From: Leptobrachium leishanense
Taxonomy: Eukaryota > Chordata > Amphibia > Anura > Megophryidae
Direction: 5' to 3'
Length of the DNA stretch: 64,000 nucleotides
NCBI GenBank assembly: GCA_009667805.1
Contig: CM019063.1
Coordinates: 82,797,877-82,861,876, forward strand
The notes under the pieces were generated by a model that was given only the letters and a program-made list of their open reading frames with translations, did not search any database and had not been told where the DNA came from. Below are positions 11,442 to 22,083 of this stretch, one piece after another. Each line of letters begins with the position of its first letter. Within the stretch, counting starts at the first letter, position 1. A program made the translations under genes and the position numbers.

Positions 11442-11665
11442 GATGTCAGTCTTCAGGGTAACAGCTGATGGTATAAGTGATCTGTTCCCTTTGACGAATG
11501 AGATCTGAAATATCTTGATAAGTTTTGAGCAGTTTCCAAAGCGCCTCTTCTTCCTTCACTTCCCTCTGTGACATTGACTGGGCATGGCAGAAGATTCCAC
11601 ATATAAACCATGCAGCATTATGATGTCACAATACATACGCAGTCATGTGACTGCTGGGCACAACC

Positions 11666-11673
11666 TTTATATA
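11666..11673 (-). promoter_or_regulatory. TATA box upstream of the coiled-coil ORF
   Basis: TATATAAA on the minus strand, about 92 bases upstream of the ATG at 11574. A start site about 30 bases downstream would give a short leader. Supported only by motif and position. Confidence 0.4.
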
Positions 11674-11825
11674 GTAGCCTGTCACATGTTGTTTACAGGA
11701 AATTGGCAACCAATAGAAATGTAGGGATGAATTTACAGAGCGAAAACAGCCAATCAGCAATGACATATTAAGCACATGGAATAGAAACTGTGCTGATCAT
11801 GTGATCACGGGATTTTCATTGGAAG

Positions 11826-12165
11826 TAGTGATGAGTCGAACACCCCCGTGTTCGGTTCGACTCCGTTCGCGAACATTTTCAAAAGTTCGAGTTCGGACTC
11901 GAACACAAACCGAACTCAATGCAAGTCAATGGGACTCGAAAGTTCGAATTTCAGAGTGCCCTCCAAGAGGGCATATATGCAAGATATTTGCCATAAAAGG
12001 TGTATGGGGGTCCGAGTAGTGCCCTGGGGGACAGGAAACAAGGACAAAAAGTTTTTAAAAAAATGTTTTTAAGGGAACAGTGAGTTTTCCATGAAATAAA
12101 GGTTAAGAATAAAAACAAAAAATTACTTTAAATATCGTGCCTAGGAGGTCCCCATAACCTCCTCA
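11826..12165. repeat. hAT terminal region (inverse of 37220-37557)
   Basis: Begins TAGTGATGAGTCGAACACC and shares with the reverse complement of 37220-37557 the GTTCG-rich subterminal repeats, the CCTCCAAGAGGGCATATATGC block and the CCTAGGAGGTCCCCATAACC block. This gives a 330-bp inverted repeat bracketing the composite. No matching 8-bp target duplication was found between the two. Confidence 0.65.
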
Positions 12166-12710
12166 TAACCTTCACTGCTGACGACGTGTGGGACACGTCC
12201 TCAGTTACTCCTGCTGTATGCTGAGGAGGACGTGTCCCACACGTCACCAGCTTTGCGGGACCCCCGGCGGAGATATTCACCTCTCTGTCCAGGGTCCCGC
12301 GGCGTTCTGACTTCAGCGTCCTCAGACACTGAAGTCAAGCTCCTCCCGACGTAAATGACGTCATCGCGCCATGCGACCGTCATTTCCAATGCAACGTCAT
12401 TTCCAGGCGACCCTGTTCGGATCCCTCCCAATTGGGAGGTCCCACAAAAAGAAGCCAGGCACCGCTTAAAAGGGGAGAGTCTCCCCTTTTAAGCGGTACC
12501 TGGCTTTAACCCCTTAAGCACCGGGTCGCACTTCGGCGCCTTGCGGCGCCGAAGTGCGGCCTAGCTCCGGTGGGGGCCGCCATCTTGGATGGGGGCTCCA
12601 CCCCCGGGTCCCCCCTCACTGCCTGATGTCCTCACACATAGCGTGATGACATCAGATAGCCGGGGAACCCCTAGCTGCCTGGAATCCCCTGGTGGAGATT
12701 AGGGATGAGC
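12166..12710. repeat. Relative of the TTAA MITE plus adjoining module
   Basis: 12166-12515 is a diverged copy of 3459-3830 (CTTCACTGCTGACGACGTG start, inverted GACACGTCCT arms) and contains a perfect hairpin ACCGCTTAAAAGGGGAGA with its inverse at about 12461-12500. 12516-12708 copies the module at 3831-4060 and has a second palindrome at 12528-12558. It separates two hAT-like left ends (11826 and 12711). Confidence 0.55.
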
Positions 12711-13084
12711 TGTTCGGTTCGATCGGTTCGGAGTTCGCATCGAACATAGCCTGTTCGCATGATCGCGAACTACGAACATTTCCGCGTGTTCGCCCACAAT
12801 GCACCACAATGGACCACAATGCACTTTTCCACTGGCCTGAAGCTTGTAATTGGCTACAGCCTTGCACCTGACCACTGGTCAGGTGCAAGACAGGTTCAAG
12901 ACTATGCCAATCACGGCTCAGAGTCCTGATTGGGCAAATTTTGCGCAATCATGGGCTCACAGAGCTACTGTAAGTCCCGCAGCACACTATATAAAGTTTC
13001 ACACAGCGCTTCAGCACGCGTTTGAGAGGAGATTGTTGTTGTGTTAGTGTGTGTTCTCACTGCCTGTCTGCCACCAGCTACTGG

Positions 13085-13740
13085 GGGGGGGTCTCATTTC
13101 TACAAAATATCTGGGATTTGTTCTAATCTGTGTGTTCTCACTGACACCCAGTATTTTGGGGGTCAGTAATTGCTACAAAATATTTGTGAATTGAGGTGAT
13201 CTGTGTCTTGTCACTGCCAGTGCCATGCAGTATTTTGGGGGTCAGTAATTTCTACAAAATATTTGGGAATTGAGGTAATCTTGTCTTGTCACTGCCACCA
13301 GCAACTATTTTGGGGGTCAGTAATTTCTCCAAAATATCTGGGAATTGTTCTAATTTGTGTCTTGTCACTGCCACCCATCAGGGGGTCTCACTGATTTATA
13401 GGAGGTTTCTGAGACTTGTAATCTGTGTCTTCTCACTGCCAGCTATCAGGGGGTCCCACATACTTCTAGCAGATTTCTGGGAATTGTAATCTGTGTCTTG
13501 TCACTGTTGCCACCTATCAGGGGGTCCTATCAGGGGGTCTCACTGACTTGTAGCAGATTTCTGCGAATTGTAATTTGTGTCTTGTCACTGGCACCCATCA
13601 GGGGGTCTCACTGATTTATAGGAGGTTTCTGGGAATTGTAATCTGTGTCTTGTCACTGGCTGCCAGCTATCAGGGTGTCTCACTGAGTTATACCAGAGTT
13701 CTGGAAATCTTTAATCTTTATACCAGAGTTGAATCAGAGT
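13085..13740 (+). repeat. Tandem array in the hAT 5' leader
   Basis: About nine diverged units of 65-80 bases built on GGGAATTGTAATCTGTGTC then TTGTCACTG and ATCAGGGGGTCTCACTG. It lies just upstream of the transposase start codon at 13773, mirroring the tandem array found 3' of the gene. Confidence 0.85.
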
Positions 13741-13772
13741 TCTGTATATATTTAATCTATATATCACTCGCC

Positions 13773-14242
13773 ATGTCAGAAAGACCAAAAAGGACAGGCA
13801 GACGCTCCCAGACACAGATAAGAGGGCAAGCAGCCTCTGTGTCGGGAGGCTGTGCCTCTGGTCATGGTGGACGTGGTGCATCCTCTGCAGGGGCACGCTT
13901 GTCCTTTCTAACTGGTGCTGGCCATCTTAAACAGCAGCAACATACAGAGGAGTTGGTGGATTGGCTAACCAGGCCATCCTCATCCTCGGAGTCCTCTGCC
14001 AGCCAGGCTTGTAGTGCTTTACAGTCCACCTCAGCTGCCAAAGCATCTAATGAGGCCTTCATGTCCACAGCTACTCCTGCCGTAGCCTCACTATCACACA
14101 CGGAGCAGTCAGCTGAATTGTTTGACTACAATGACAGTGATATGCTGCTTGAGGATGCGCAGCAAGTACAGTGCTCTGATTCAATCTCTGAGGTTGAGGA
14201 AGGGAGTATAATCAACCTAGAGGAAAGGGGTGCCAGTGATGA
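13773..14242 (+). pseudogene. hAT transposase, N-terminal piece
   Basis: Starts MSERPKRTGRRSQ at the ATG 13773 and continues as a Ser/Ala/Glu-rich, low-complexity leader typical of the region before the BED finger in ZBED-like transposases. Reading stops at 14242, where the LINE enters at the duplicated CCAGTGATGA. The same frame resumes at 17833 (GASDD here, SSDEEIGGDDND there). Confidence 0.75.
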
Positions 14243-17200
14243 CACACAAATTTATTTATTTTTATTTATTTTTATTTATTTATTTATAAAGGATTTTACC
14301 AGGAAGGATACATTGAGATTTCTCTCGTTTTCAAGTATGTCCTGGGTTCAAGTACATTGAAGTGTTACATTTACAGAAATACAAAGTAATACAATGTAAG
14401 ATATTAACAACACAAATATACAGATTAACAGAAAATAAATATGTAGGAAATATAGTCACTAGGTTACATGTTTACAGGTGCATTCTGTATTGAGGTATGT
14501 TAACAGGAAAATTTGAGTGACTTAAGACTGGTGGAAGATTTGATGGTGTCTGGGAGGTTATTCCATAATTGTGGTGCTCTGTAGGAAAATGAGGACCGAG
14601 CCACTGTCTTTTTGTATTGTGGTATTGCAAGTAAGGTGCTGGTCCTGGATCGGAGGTTATAGGATGAGGGAGCTGCTGGGGGAAGCAGTCTATTCAGGTA
14701 GGGTGGCAGCTTCCCAGAGATGCTTTTAACACCAGGCTGGAAGGTGAAGGGTGCGTCTGGATTCTAGCGATGGCCAGTTTAGCTGTTTTAACATGTCACA
14801 ATGGTGGGTCATGTACTTACATTGTAGCGCAAAGCGGCAGAATGAGTTATACAGTGTAGTAAGTTTATGAAGGTGTGTTTTGCGGGGCGGCTGCATACAC
14901 TACATCTCCGTAATCAATAGCCGGCATAAGCATTTGCTGTACAATCTGCTTTCTTACGCGGGACTCAGGCAGGATTTGTTTCTGTACAGGGCACCTAGTT
15001 TGGGGTAAAGTTTAGATGAGAGTTTTTCGATGTGAGGGCCAAAGGATAGATTAGGGTCCAACCACATACTAGATATTTGAGAGAAGTGACTGTGGTCAGT
15101 GTGCCATTTGATATTGTCCCAACACATAGATGGGGATTTTGCAATTTGTGTAGTTTAGGTGCTGTTCCAAAGAGCATCGTTACAGTTTTGTCAGTATTTA
15201 AAAAAAGTTTGTTGTTTTTGATCCACTTTTCTACCTCTGTGAATTGTTCTTGCAGCACGGCCTCCAGCTGCGGGAGATTTGGTTTGCTGGTATAGATCAC
15301 AGTGTCGTCTGCGTACATATGTACAGTTGAGGCTTTGCAGACGTTGGGCAGATCATTTATGAATATTGTGAATAGCAGGGGCCTAGTACTGAGCCTTGGG
15401 TACACCGCAAGTGACTGGGAGCGGGAGGGAGGAGCTGCCAGAAATTGACACATATTGTGATCGGTCGGATACATATGATTGAAACCAGGTTAGCGTGCGA
15501 TCACCAATGCCAGAGTTTTTAAGTTTTTCTAACAAGATGCCATGGTCTACCGTGTCAAAGGCCTTGGCAAAATCAAGGAAGATGGCTCCAGTTAGGTTTC
15601 CTTGTTCCATCCCAGCTTGGATATCATTGCAGACTTTTAAAAGGGCGGTTGTGGTTGAGTGATTTGGTCGAAAGCCTGATTGATCCGGGGTTAAGTAGTT
15701 CCAATATTGATAATAATCACGTAATTGTGTGTAGACACATTTTTCCAAGACTTTTGACATTACAGGGAGCAACGATATCGGACGGTAGTTGGATACCAAA
15801 GTACTGTCCCACTTTTATGGATAGGTACCACTCTTGCAGTCTTCCAGAGCTTGGGTATGTAACCAGTTGCCAGTGACTCATTTATTAGGGTTGCGACTGG
15901 ATTTGCAATTGCTGGCGCACTGATTTTCAGCAGCATTGCTGGTATTTGATCAGGTCCAGACTGGTATTTCATTTTTTGCTTACGGAGAAGTTTAGTAACG
16001 ACACTGACAGGCACTGGTCTAAAACTGAATTCCTGTGTGATACAGGGACTTTGCACAGTTGTTGGGGCCTGACCTGCATGAGGCCTCTCTGATTGCATGT
16101 CATTTCCTAGCTTGGCAATCAAAGTGGTGGCACATCCAACAAAATAATCATTAAAGACATTTGCTACATCTAGCGGTGTTGCAGGGTTTGGTTGTTTACT
16201 TTGACAGCAGCTGGCTGGGAGTGGACTGGGGGTGCTTGTATGTTACTTATGGTTCTCCAAAAGTTTCTAGGGTTTGAGATGTTATTGTTTAGATTTTCAT
16301 TGAAGTAATGGGCTTTGGCCATTTTTGTTTGTTTTGTGCATTCATTCCGACATTTTCGGTATTCGTAGTGATCGTTCATGGAACCAGTACTCTTGAAATT
16401 TGACCACCGTGAATCTCTAAGCTGGTACATTAGTGTAAGATCAGCTGTAACCCAGGGGAGATGAGTCCTTTTACTCGCACTTTACGCAGCGGGGCATGGG
16501 AATTCCAGACTTGCAGGAGCTCAGACTGAAAGTATTCAACTGCACAGTCTAGGTCTGGGATTAGGTTTAGCCTGTACCAGGGGAGCTGTTTGAGATCACT
16601 TAGGAAGGATTCAAGAATAAATTTCTTGAAAGACCTGGTGGTTATTACCTTTGGGGAAGATTTCAAGGCCTTAATTTTGCGCACGCAGTACACTAGACAA
16701 TGGTCACTAAAGCTATTAGCAAGCACGCCTGCCTCCTGTATTCTATCAGGAGATGAGGAGAGAATCCAGTCCAACAAGGTATGGTTGGGGCTTTTCATAT
16801 TAATGCGAGTGGGGAGGAGATTAATTGAGTTAGCTGCAAAGTTTTAAACAGCGAGCAGTGTTTATTGTTTTTAGGATTTAGCCAATCTGTATTAAAATCG
16901 CCAAGGACCAGCAGTTCACTTTTTTGGTTTTGGGCAAGTAGGTTATTAAGGATTTGAGATATGTCAGAGAGGGAGTGCACTGGAGAGCTCGGTGGGCGAT
17001 AGAACCCAGCAACAATGATTGATTTACTGAATGGGATCTCAATTATACCAGAGAAGAAATCAAAGGTGACAGGAGAGCTAGAAGTCTGTAAGGGAGTGAA
17101 CTTTATGGACTCCTCAACATAAATAACAATTCCCCCTCCTCTCTTTGCTCTGTCTTTTCTAAAACATGAATACCCCTGTATTGATATGGCAGAGTCTGGT

Positions 17201-17832
17201 ACTTTTGGGGTTAACCATGACTCTGTGAGCACAATGATTTTGGGTTTGTAATAACAACACCAAGCCTGAAGCTCATCCAATTTAGGGAGTAAACTGCGGA
17301 TGTTACAGTGCACAAATGAGAGGCCTTTTTTAGTGGGGAGACTAAAGGTTGTGTCACCTATAGGACCAGGGTTAGTTTCCACATCGTTTGCCAGGGAAAG
17401 TAGCAGAATAAATAGGAATTTGGACAGTGTTTCTTTTGATAATGTGGTTGCAGAGTTTTAAATCTTTGTGTGGGGGTAGGAGGGCTGGATTTTAACACTC
17501 TCCACCAGCACTCAGCTGATAGGTTAAAAGAACTGAGCACGCTGTGGTGTATTGGCACTGGTTTTCCATCCTGGGGCAATTGGAAAGGTGTACAGAAGGA
17601 GAGAGTAGCTTTAGAGAGAAGGGATGATAAAGAAAAGAGAAGCAATAGTGGGATAAACATTATAGTGAAAGGTGTTGGAGGTGAGTAAACAGGAAATAGA
17701 GAGGTAAATGGTGTAGGTTGCTGCGATATCACATGATCAATTAGTTGGGTATATATCAAATGAAAACCTTGGGGTGGGTGGGTGAGGGCACTCATGTTGC
17801 CCCAGCAGCTGCAGCATACTGCCAAGTTGGCT
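14243..17832 (-). mobile_element. L2/CR1-like LINE with endonuclease, RT and a 2A leader (dead copy)
   Basis: A non-LTR retrotransposon in minus orientation inside the hAT gene, flanked by a 10-bp target duplication CCAGTGATGA (14233-14242 and 17833-17842). From its 5' end it carries a hydrophobic leader with a 2A motif (about 17362-17430). The AP endonuclease follows, with SFVHCNIRSLLPKLDELQ, LTESWL, AGFYRPPSS and LVLGDFNTDW (17330-16870). The RT follows, with NYRPISLLPVMSKVLEK (about 15790), FLDFAKAFDTVDHG (15570), CGVPK (15400) and the catalytic MYADDTVIY (15310). The 3' UTR of about 700 bases ends in an (AAAT)n tail next to the TSD. Several frameshifts and stops break the coding frames (joins near 16795, 16430 and 15390). 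At 3.6 kb it is close to full length. Fragments of the same 3' tail lie at 1926-2007 and 3044-3112. Confidence 0.88.
17362..17385 (-). other. 2A-like ribosome-skipping peptide motif
   Basis: Codons for DVETNPGP in the LINE frame, matching the 2A consensus D-x-E-x-N-P-G-P. They are directly preceded by a hydrophobic run (FLFILLLSLAN). The endonuclease domain begins about 15 residues after the motif. 2A sequences at the N-terminus of CR1/L2-type LINE proteins are known from invertebrates. Here the frame has a stop 31 codons before the motif and no ATG in between, so the present copy is broken upstream. Confidence 0.8.
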
Positions 17833-19557
17833 CCAGTGATGAGGAGATAGGGGGTGATGACAATGATGATGAGGTCACTGACTTCACCTGGGTGCCTGAT
17901 CAGACAGAGGAGTCAAGTGAGGAGGAGGAGGCACAACAAACACGAGGCACAACATCCTCTATGACCAACCGTAGCACTAGCCAGTCCAAGGCATCAGATG
18001 TCAGAGCTGCTCAGGTGCAGAGCACTGTTGTCTCAAACCACACATCCAGGAACTCTGCTGTCTGGGAGTTCTTTAAGAATTGTGCAGCAGACCCCACCGT
18101 TGCTATTTGTAATCTATGTCAGATGAGGCTCAAGCATGGGAAAGACACCGGACGCTTGGGTACCACGTGCTTAAGGCGACATATGACCACCTGCCACACA
18201 TCCTGTTGGCGCAAAACTTTGCGTAGGTCCTCCTCCTCATCTGTCTCTACCCCCACTGTATGTCCTGCCATGTCATTGCCTGCTACAACCTCCACTGACA
18301 GGGATGATGCTACAGTAATGGATGTACCAGGTCCTTCCTCACAATGTGACAGCATCCCATCAGCTGAAGATTTACGCAGTCAGATTACGTTGCCCCAGCT
18401 GCTGCAGCGTAAGAAAAAATATAGTCCCAACCATCCCCAAGCACAGCGTCTAAATGCCAGCTTAGCAAATTACTCGCATTGCAGCTGCTGCCTTTCCAGC
18501 TGGTGGACTCTGCTCCCTTCCGTGAATTTGCTGAATGTGCTGTACCACACTGGCAGGTTCCAAAACGCCATTACTTTTCACGCAAGCCCATTCCAGCACT
18601 ATACCAGCACGTGGAAGACAATGTTATCCAGTCATTGGGAAAGGCAGTCAGCAGCAAGGTGCATGTGACTTTAGACATGTGGTCCAGCAAGCATGGACAA
18701 GGTCGTTACATTTCCTTCACGGCACACTGGGTAACTCTGATTGCAGCTGGGAGGGATCCAAGACGGGGCTCTATCCTGGAGCTTGTTCATCATCCACCAC
18801 GCCTAGAAAGCTGCTTGTATGAGGTCTGTCTGCTCAACACCACCTCTCCCTCTTCCTCTTCCTCCTCCTCCTTCTGTGTCTCTGGCAAAGTGGCAGTTAA
18901 ACCAACGCCTGACAGAGGCTACGCAATGGCTCAAGCAAAAAAGATGTCATACTGTGCTTGAGCTGGTTTGTTTAGGGGACAGGAGCCACACCGGGCCAGA
19001 AATTCTGTCAGCTCTGCAGGGGCAGGTGCAGAGTTGGTTAACACCACGCCAGCTTCAGCTGGGAATGATCGTCTGTGATAATGGCAGCAACCTTCTCTCC
19101 GCCCTACGCCTGGGTAAGTTGACGCATGTACCATGCCTAGCACACATCCTAAATCTGGTGGTACAGCGTTTCCTATCCAGGTACCCAGGGCTGGCAGAGC
19201 TTCTCAGCCAGGCCAGAAAAGTCTGCAGCCACTTCAGACGGGCATTCCCAGCAAGCGTTCGCCTGGCAGAAATTCAAAGCGAATTCCATCTTCCCACAAA
19301 CCGTCTGACCTGTGACATGCCCACCAGGTGGAACTCGACATTAGCAATGCTGCAGCATCTGCACAAGCAGCAGAGGGCCATCAACGAGTACCTGTGTGAG
19401 TATGGCACAAGGACAGGTTCAGGTCAACTTGGTTTCCCCCCCCCCCCCCAGTGGCTGATGATCAAGGATGCATGCACTGTACTGTCACCATTTGAGGAGG
19501 CAACGAGGATTGTGAGCAGGGACAGTGCATGCATCAGTGACACAATTCCTTTAGTGT
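17833..19557 (+). pseudogene. hAT transposase, BED finger and catalytic core (first two thirds)
   Basis: An acidic region (SSEEEE) leads into a BED zinc finger (SAVWEFFKNC, CNLCQMRL, RRHMTTCH; 18055-18210). The RNase H-like core follows: a first Asp block VTLDMWSS (about 18667), a second Asp block IVCDNGSN (about 19066), CLAHILNLVVQ (19135) and the conserved TRWNST (about 19325). The reading frame shifts near 18470 and again near 18820, so this copy is inactive. The gene stops at IPLV (19557), where the Penelope block is inserted at CAATTCCTTTAGTGT, and continues at 34999. Confidence 0.9.
19543..19557. repeat. 15-bp target duplication, left copy
   Basis: CAATTCCTTTAGTGT, identical to 34999-35013. 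The two copies border the Penelope block and both are hAT coding sequence; joining across one copy restores the frame IPLV-FLLE. Confidence 0.95.
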
Positions 19558-22083
19558 GAAACGAAGGAATGTGGTACGGAGGAGGCGCTAAAGTGGATAG
19601 GATATTAATATGAATATGTATGCAGCCTACTGGAAGAGGAACACAAAACCTCGAGAGAAATGTGTTTGAGATACGAAAAGAAGTGGGAGTTACTCCAGTG
19701 GCGCAAAGGGAGGTAATTTGCGTTAAAATCCGGGTAAGTGCGAAAGAGAAATGTTCTAAAAAAACGGTATAAGAGCACAGTCTAGGAACAGACCGATTGG
19801 TAAAGTGCTATCTTGAGTAAACACTAAAAAAGTGCAACGCAATCAAAAGTGCATATGGTGTAAACAGCTAGAAAAGTGCTGACTAAGAGCACAGTCTAGG
19901 AGGAGACCAATGATAAAGTGCTATTTTAAGTAGTGCAAATGCAATCAAAAGTGCATATGGAGCAAATAAAAGCTAAAAACTTTGTGCACGTTATAAAGTG
20001 TAGATGTATGAATAGGTCATAAAAACACATAAAAAGGGCATAAAAAACAACACACACTTCTTGTGCAAAGTGCAAATATAAAGTGCAATTGAAATAGCAC
20101 AAAAATGGTAATAAAAATAGTCCAAAGATAGTGCAGAAAAGTCTAAAACGGCTAAAAAGCAGTCTTATACGTGAATAAATGGAAGGAGGGCTTGTTGATA
20201 ACTGTGTAGGCCTCTCACTTATAGCGTTCGTATACGAGGATCCTCCAAATGGGGGAGAGATGGATCTTATCCTTTTTGTCCTAGTGGATTCTGCGTTCTA
20301 GTAGATTCCACGTTCTCGTAATGCGGGGAAGGGGAAAAAAGAGAGAGAAAGAAAAATAGTGCAATATTGTCTAGATAAATTAGTCGTGGAAGGATGCAAG
20401 AAAATGCACACTTACACTTTCCAGAGCCTATATGGTCCAGGCTCTGGTTTGAAATGCACTGGGCCAAATATAGAGTGGCCTCTTCCCTTCTTTTGAAATT
20501 ATTGTTCACCTCGGATATAGAAAGACAAAGTATTCACAGCGCAACTTGAATGGTGACTGGGTACATTGGTAGAAATAGGGGTAGTCTCACTCACCGATGG
20601 TGGAGCCTTGTTCCAGGCTCAACTTGATGGCATGCAGTGCTCCTTTGCTCGGTGGGCACCGTCACCTCTTTAGCTGCACCTCTTTAGTGGTCTTCTACTG
20701 GCTCAGAAGGGCAAATAAAGTAAATAGACCAAAAAAAACAGCAGCAAAACCACGAATTGGTAAGTTAAAATAACGTGGTTTATTGAAAAATCTAAAATAA
20801 GGGTGGGGAGGAAGGGAAAAAAGGAAAAATGATAATGGTGGAGGATACGCGTTTCGGCAACTCACGTGCCTTCATCAGTCCATAAGAGAAAAAGGGGCAA
20901 TCAGAGGCATTCCACAAGTCTTTCTTTATATAGATACAAAAGGTTTTCAATTAGGGTGTGTCTAATCGTTTACTTCCGGGTTCAAAGGTAACCTAATCAC
21001 ATAATGAGTATATCCAATGTGGTAATATATTTAAACGAATAAGAAATACTTTCCGATCGTATATTACAATGTATAAAATAGATAAATTTCGGATTTCTAC
21101 TCTTTCGTTCGGTTGTTTCCGAATTCGTAAGTCTATTTTCGTAAATCTGAAGGACTTCCGGGTTCGTAGGTCTCCTGTTTTCCCGGTCGAATTAAGAACA
21201 TGGCGTTGCGTTCCAGCGCCTAGCGCTTGCGTTCCATCTGTATGATACAATTAGTGTGCAGAGTTCGGTATTTCGATCAAACTTCACAAGTGAATGAACA
21301 TACGAAAAAAATATACGAAAAAATAAGATATGCTTTCCGAACGTATGGTACAATGCATAAAACAAGTTTCGTATTTTTAATCTTTCGTTCGATTATTTCC
21401 GAATTTGTAGGTCTATTTTCGTAAATCAGAAGGACTTCCGGGTTCGTAGGTCTCCTATTCTCCGGGTCAAATTAAGAACATGGCGTTGCGTTCCAGCGCC
21501 CAGCATTTGCGTTCCATCTATATGATACGATTGGCGTGCAAAGTTCGGTATTTCGATCAAACTTTACAAGTGAATAAACATACGAAAAAATATACGAAAA
21601 AATATACGATAAGAAATGGGTGGTGATAAAACGAAAAAGAACTCTATACGAAAGAATATAAACAAGAATAAGAAAAACGTATGGTTGTGTTCCATCTAAC
21701 ATTATGATACTTAGCATGTACGATTCGATGTTACAATCAAACTTCGAATTGCCAATACTACAAAAGTAATAAAATAATTTTGAGGTGGGATTTGTCACTT
21801 CTTGAAAATGTTTTAAAACGATACGAATAATCGTATGTACGATAATAAAATAAAATAAAACGAATCGAATATTGAACGTAAAATACATTGATGAGGCATA
21901 CTTAAAATATGATGTGCAGGAAATATAAAAGGACATCGTGTAATAAGTAGATGTCTAAAATATAATAGATAAATAAAAAGAATAAAAAGAATAAAAACTG
22001 TATAAGAACTGTATAAAAGAAGGGGGAGTGTGTATAAAATAGATATTTCATATGTGAATAAAAAGAGGAAATAGTGTTGGAAA
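19558..22083 (-). repeat. Penelope 3' tail (pLTR-like), left arm
   Basis: Non-coding tail of the minus copy. It holds a pair of tandem units of about 280 bases (21170-21500 region: GGAACGCAACGCCATGTTC, CGAACCCGGAAGTCC), the hammerhead motif (20842-20882), a GTGAGT donor-like site (minus strand, near 20590) and short tandem units near 19790-19970 (AATCAAAAGTGCATATGG). The right arm 32593-34998 repeats all of these inverted. Confidence 0.85.
20842..20882 (-). ncRNA. Hammerhead-ribozyme-like motif of the Penelope tail
   Basis: Minus-strand order: stem I GGA, core CTGATGA, an extra A, stem II GGCA/TGCC closing CGTGAGT, core GAAA, CGCGTA, stem I partner TCC. Identical to the right-arm copy at 33788-33827. 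The segment pairing as stem III (ACGCGT) is fully self-complementary with no loop, so only a dimer could form it. Confidence 0.72.

Noticed and set aside
13085..13740. Possible CRISPR-like array (regular repeats with spacers)
   Set aside because: Units are diverged tandem copies without constant repeats and unique spacers, in a vertebrate transposon leader.
17358..17825. 155-codon minus-strand frame overlapping the LINE 5' end
   Set aside because: The frame that contains the 2A motif and endonuclease is different; this one has no motifs and is a shadow.
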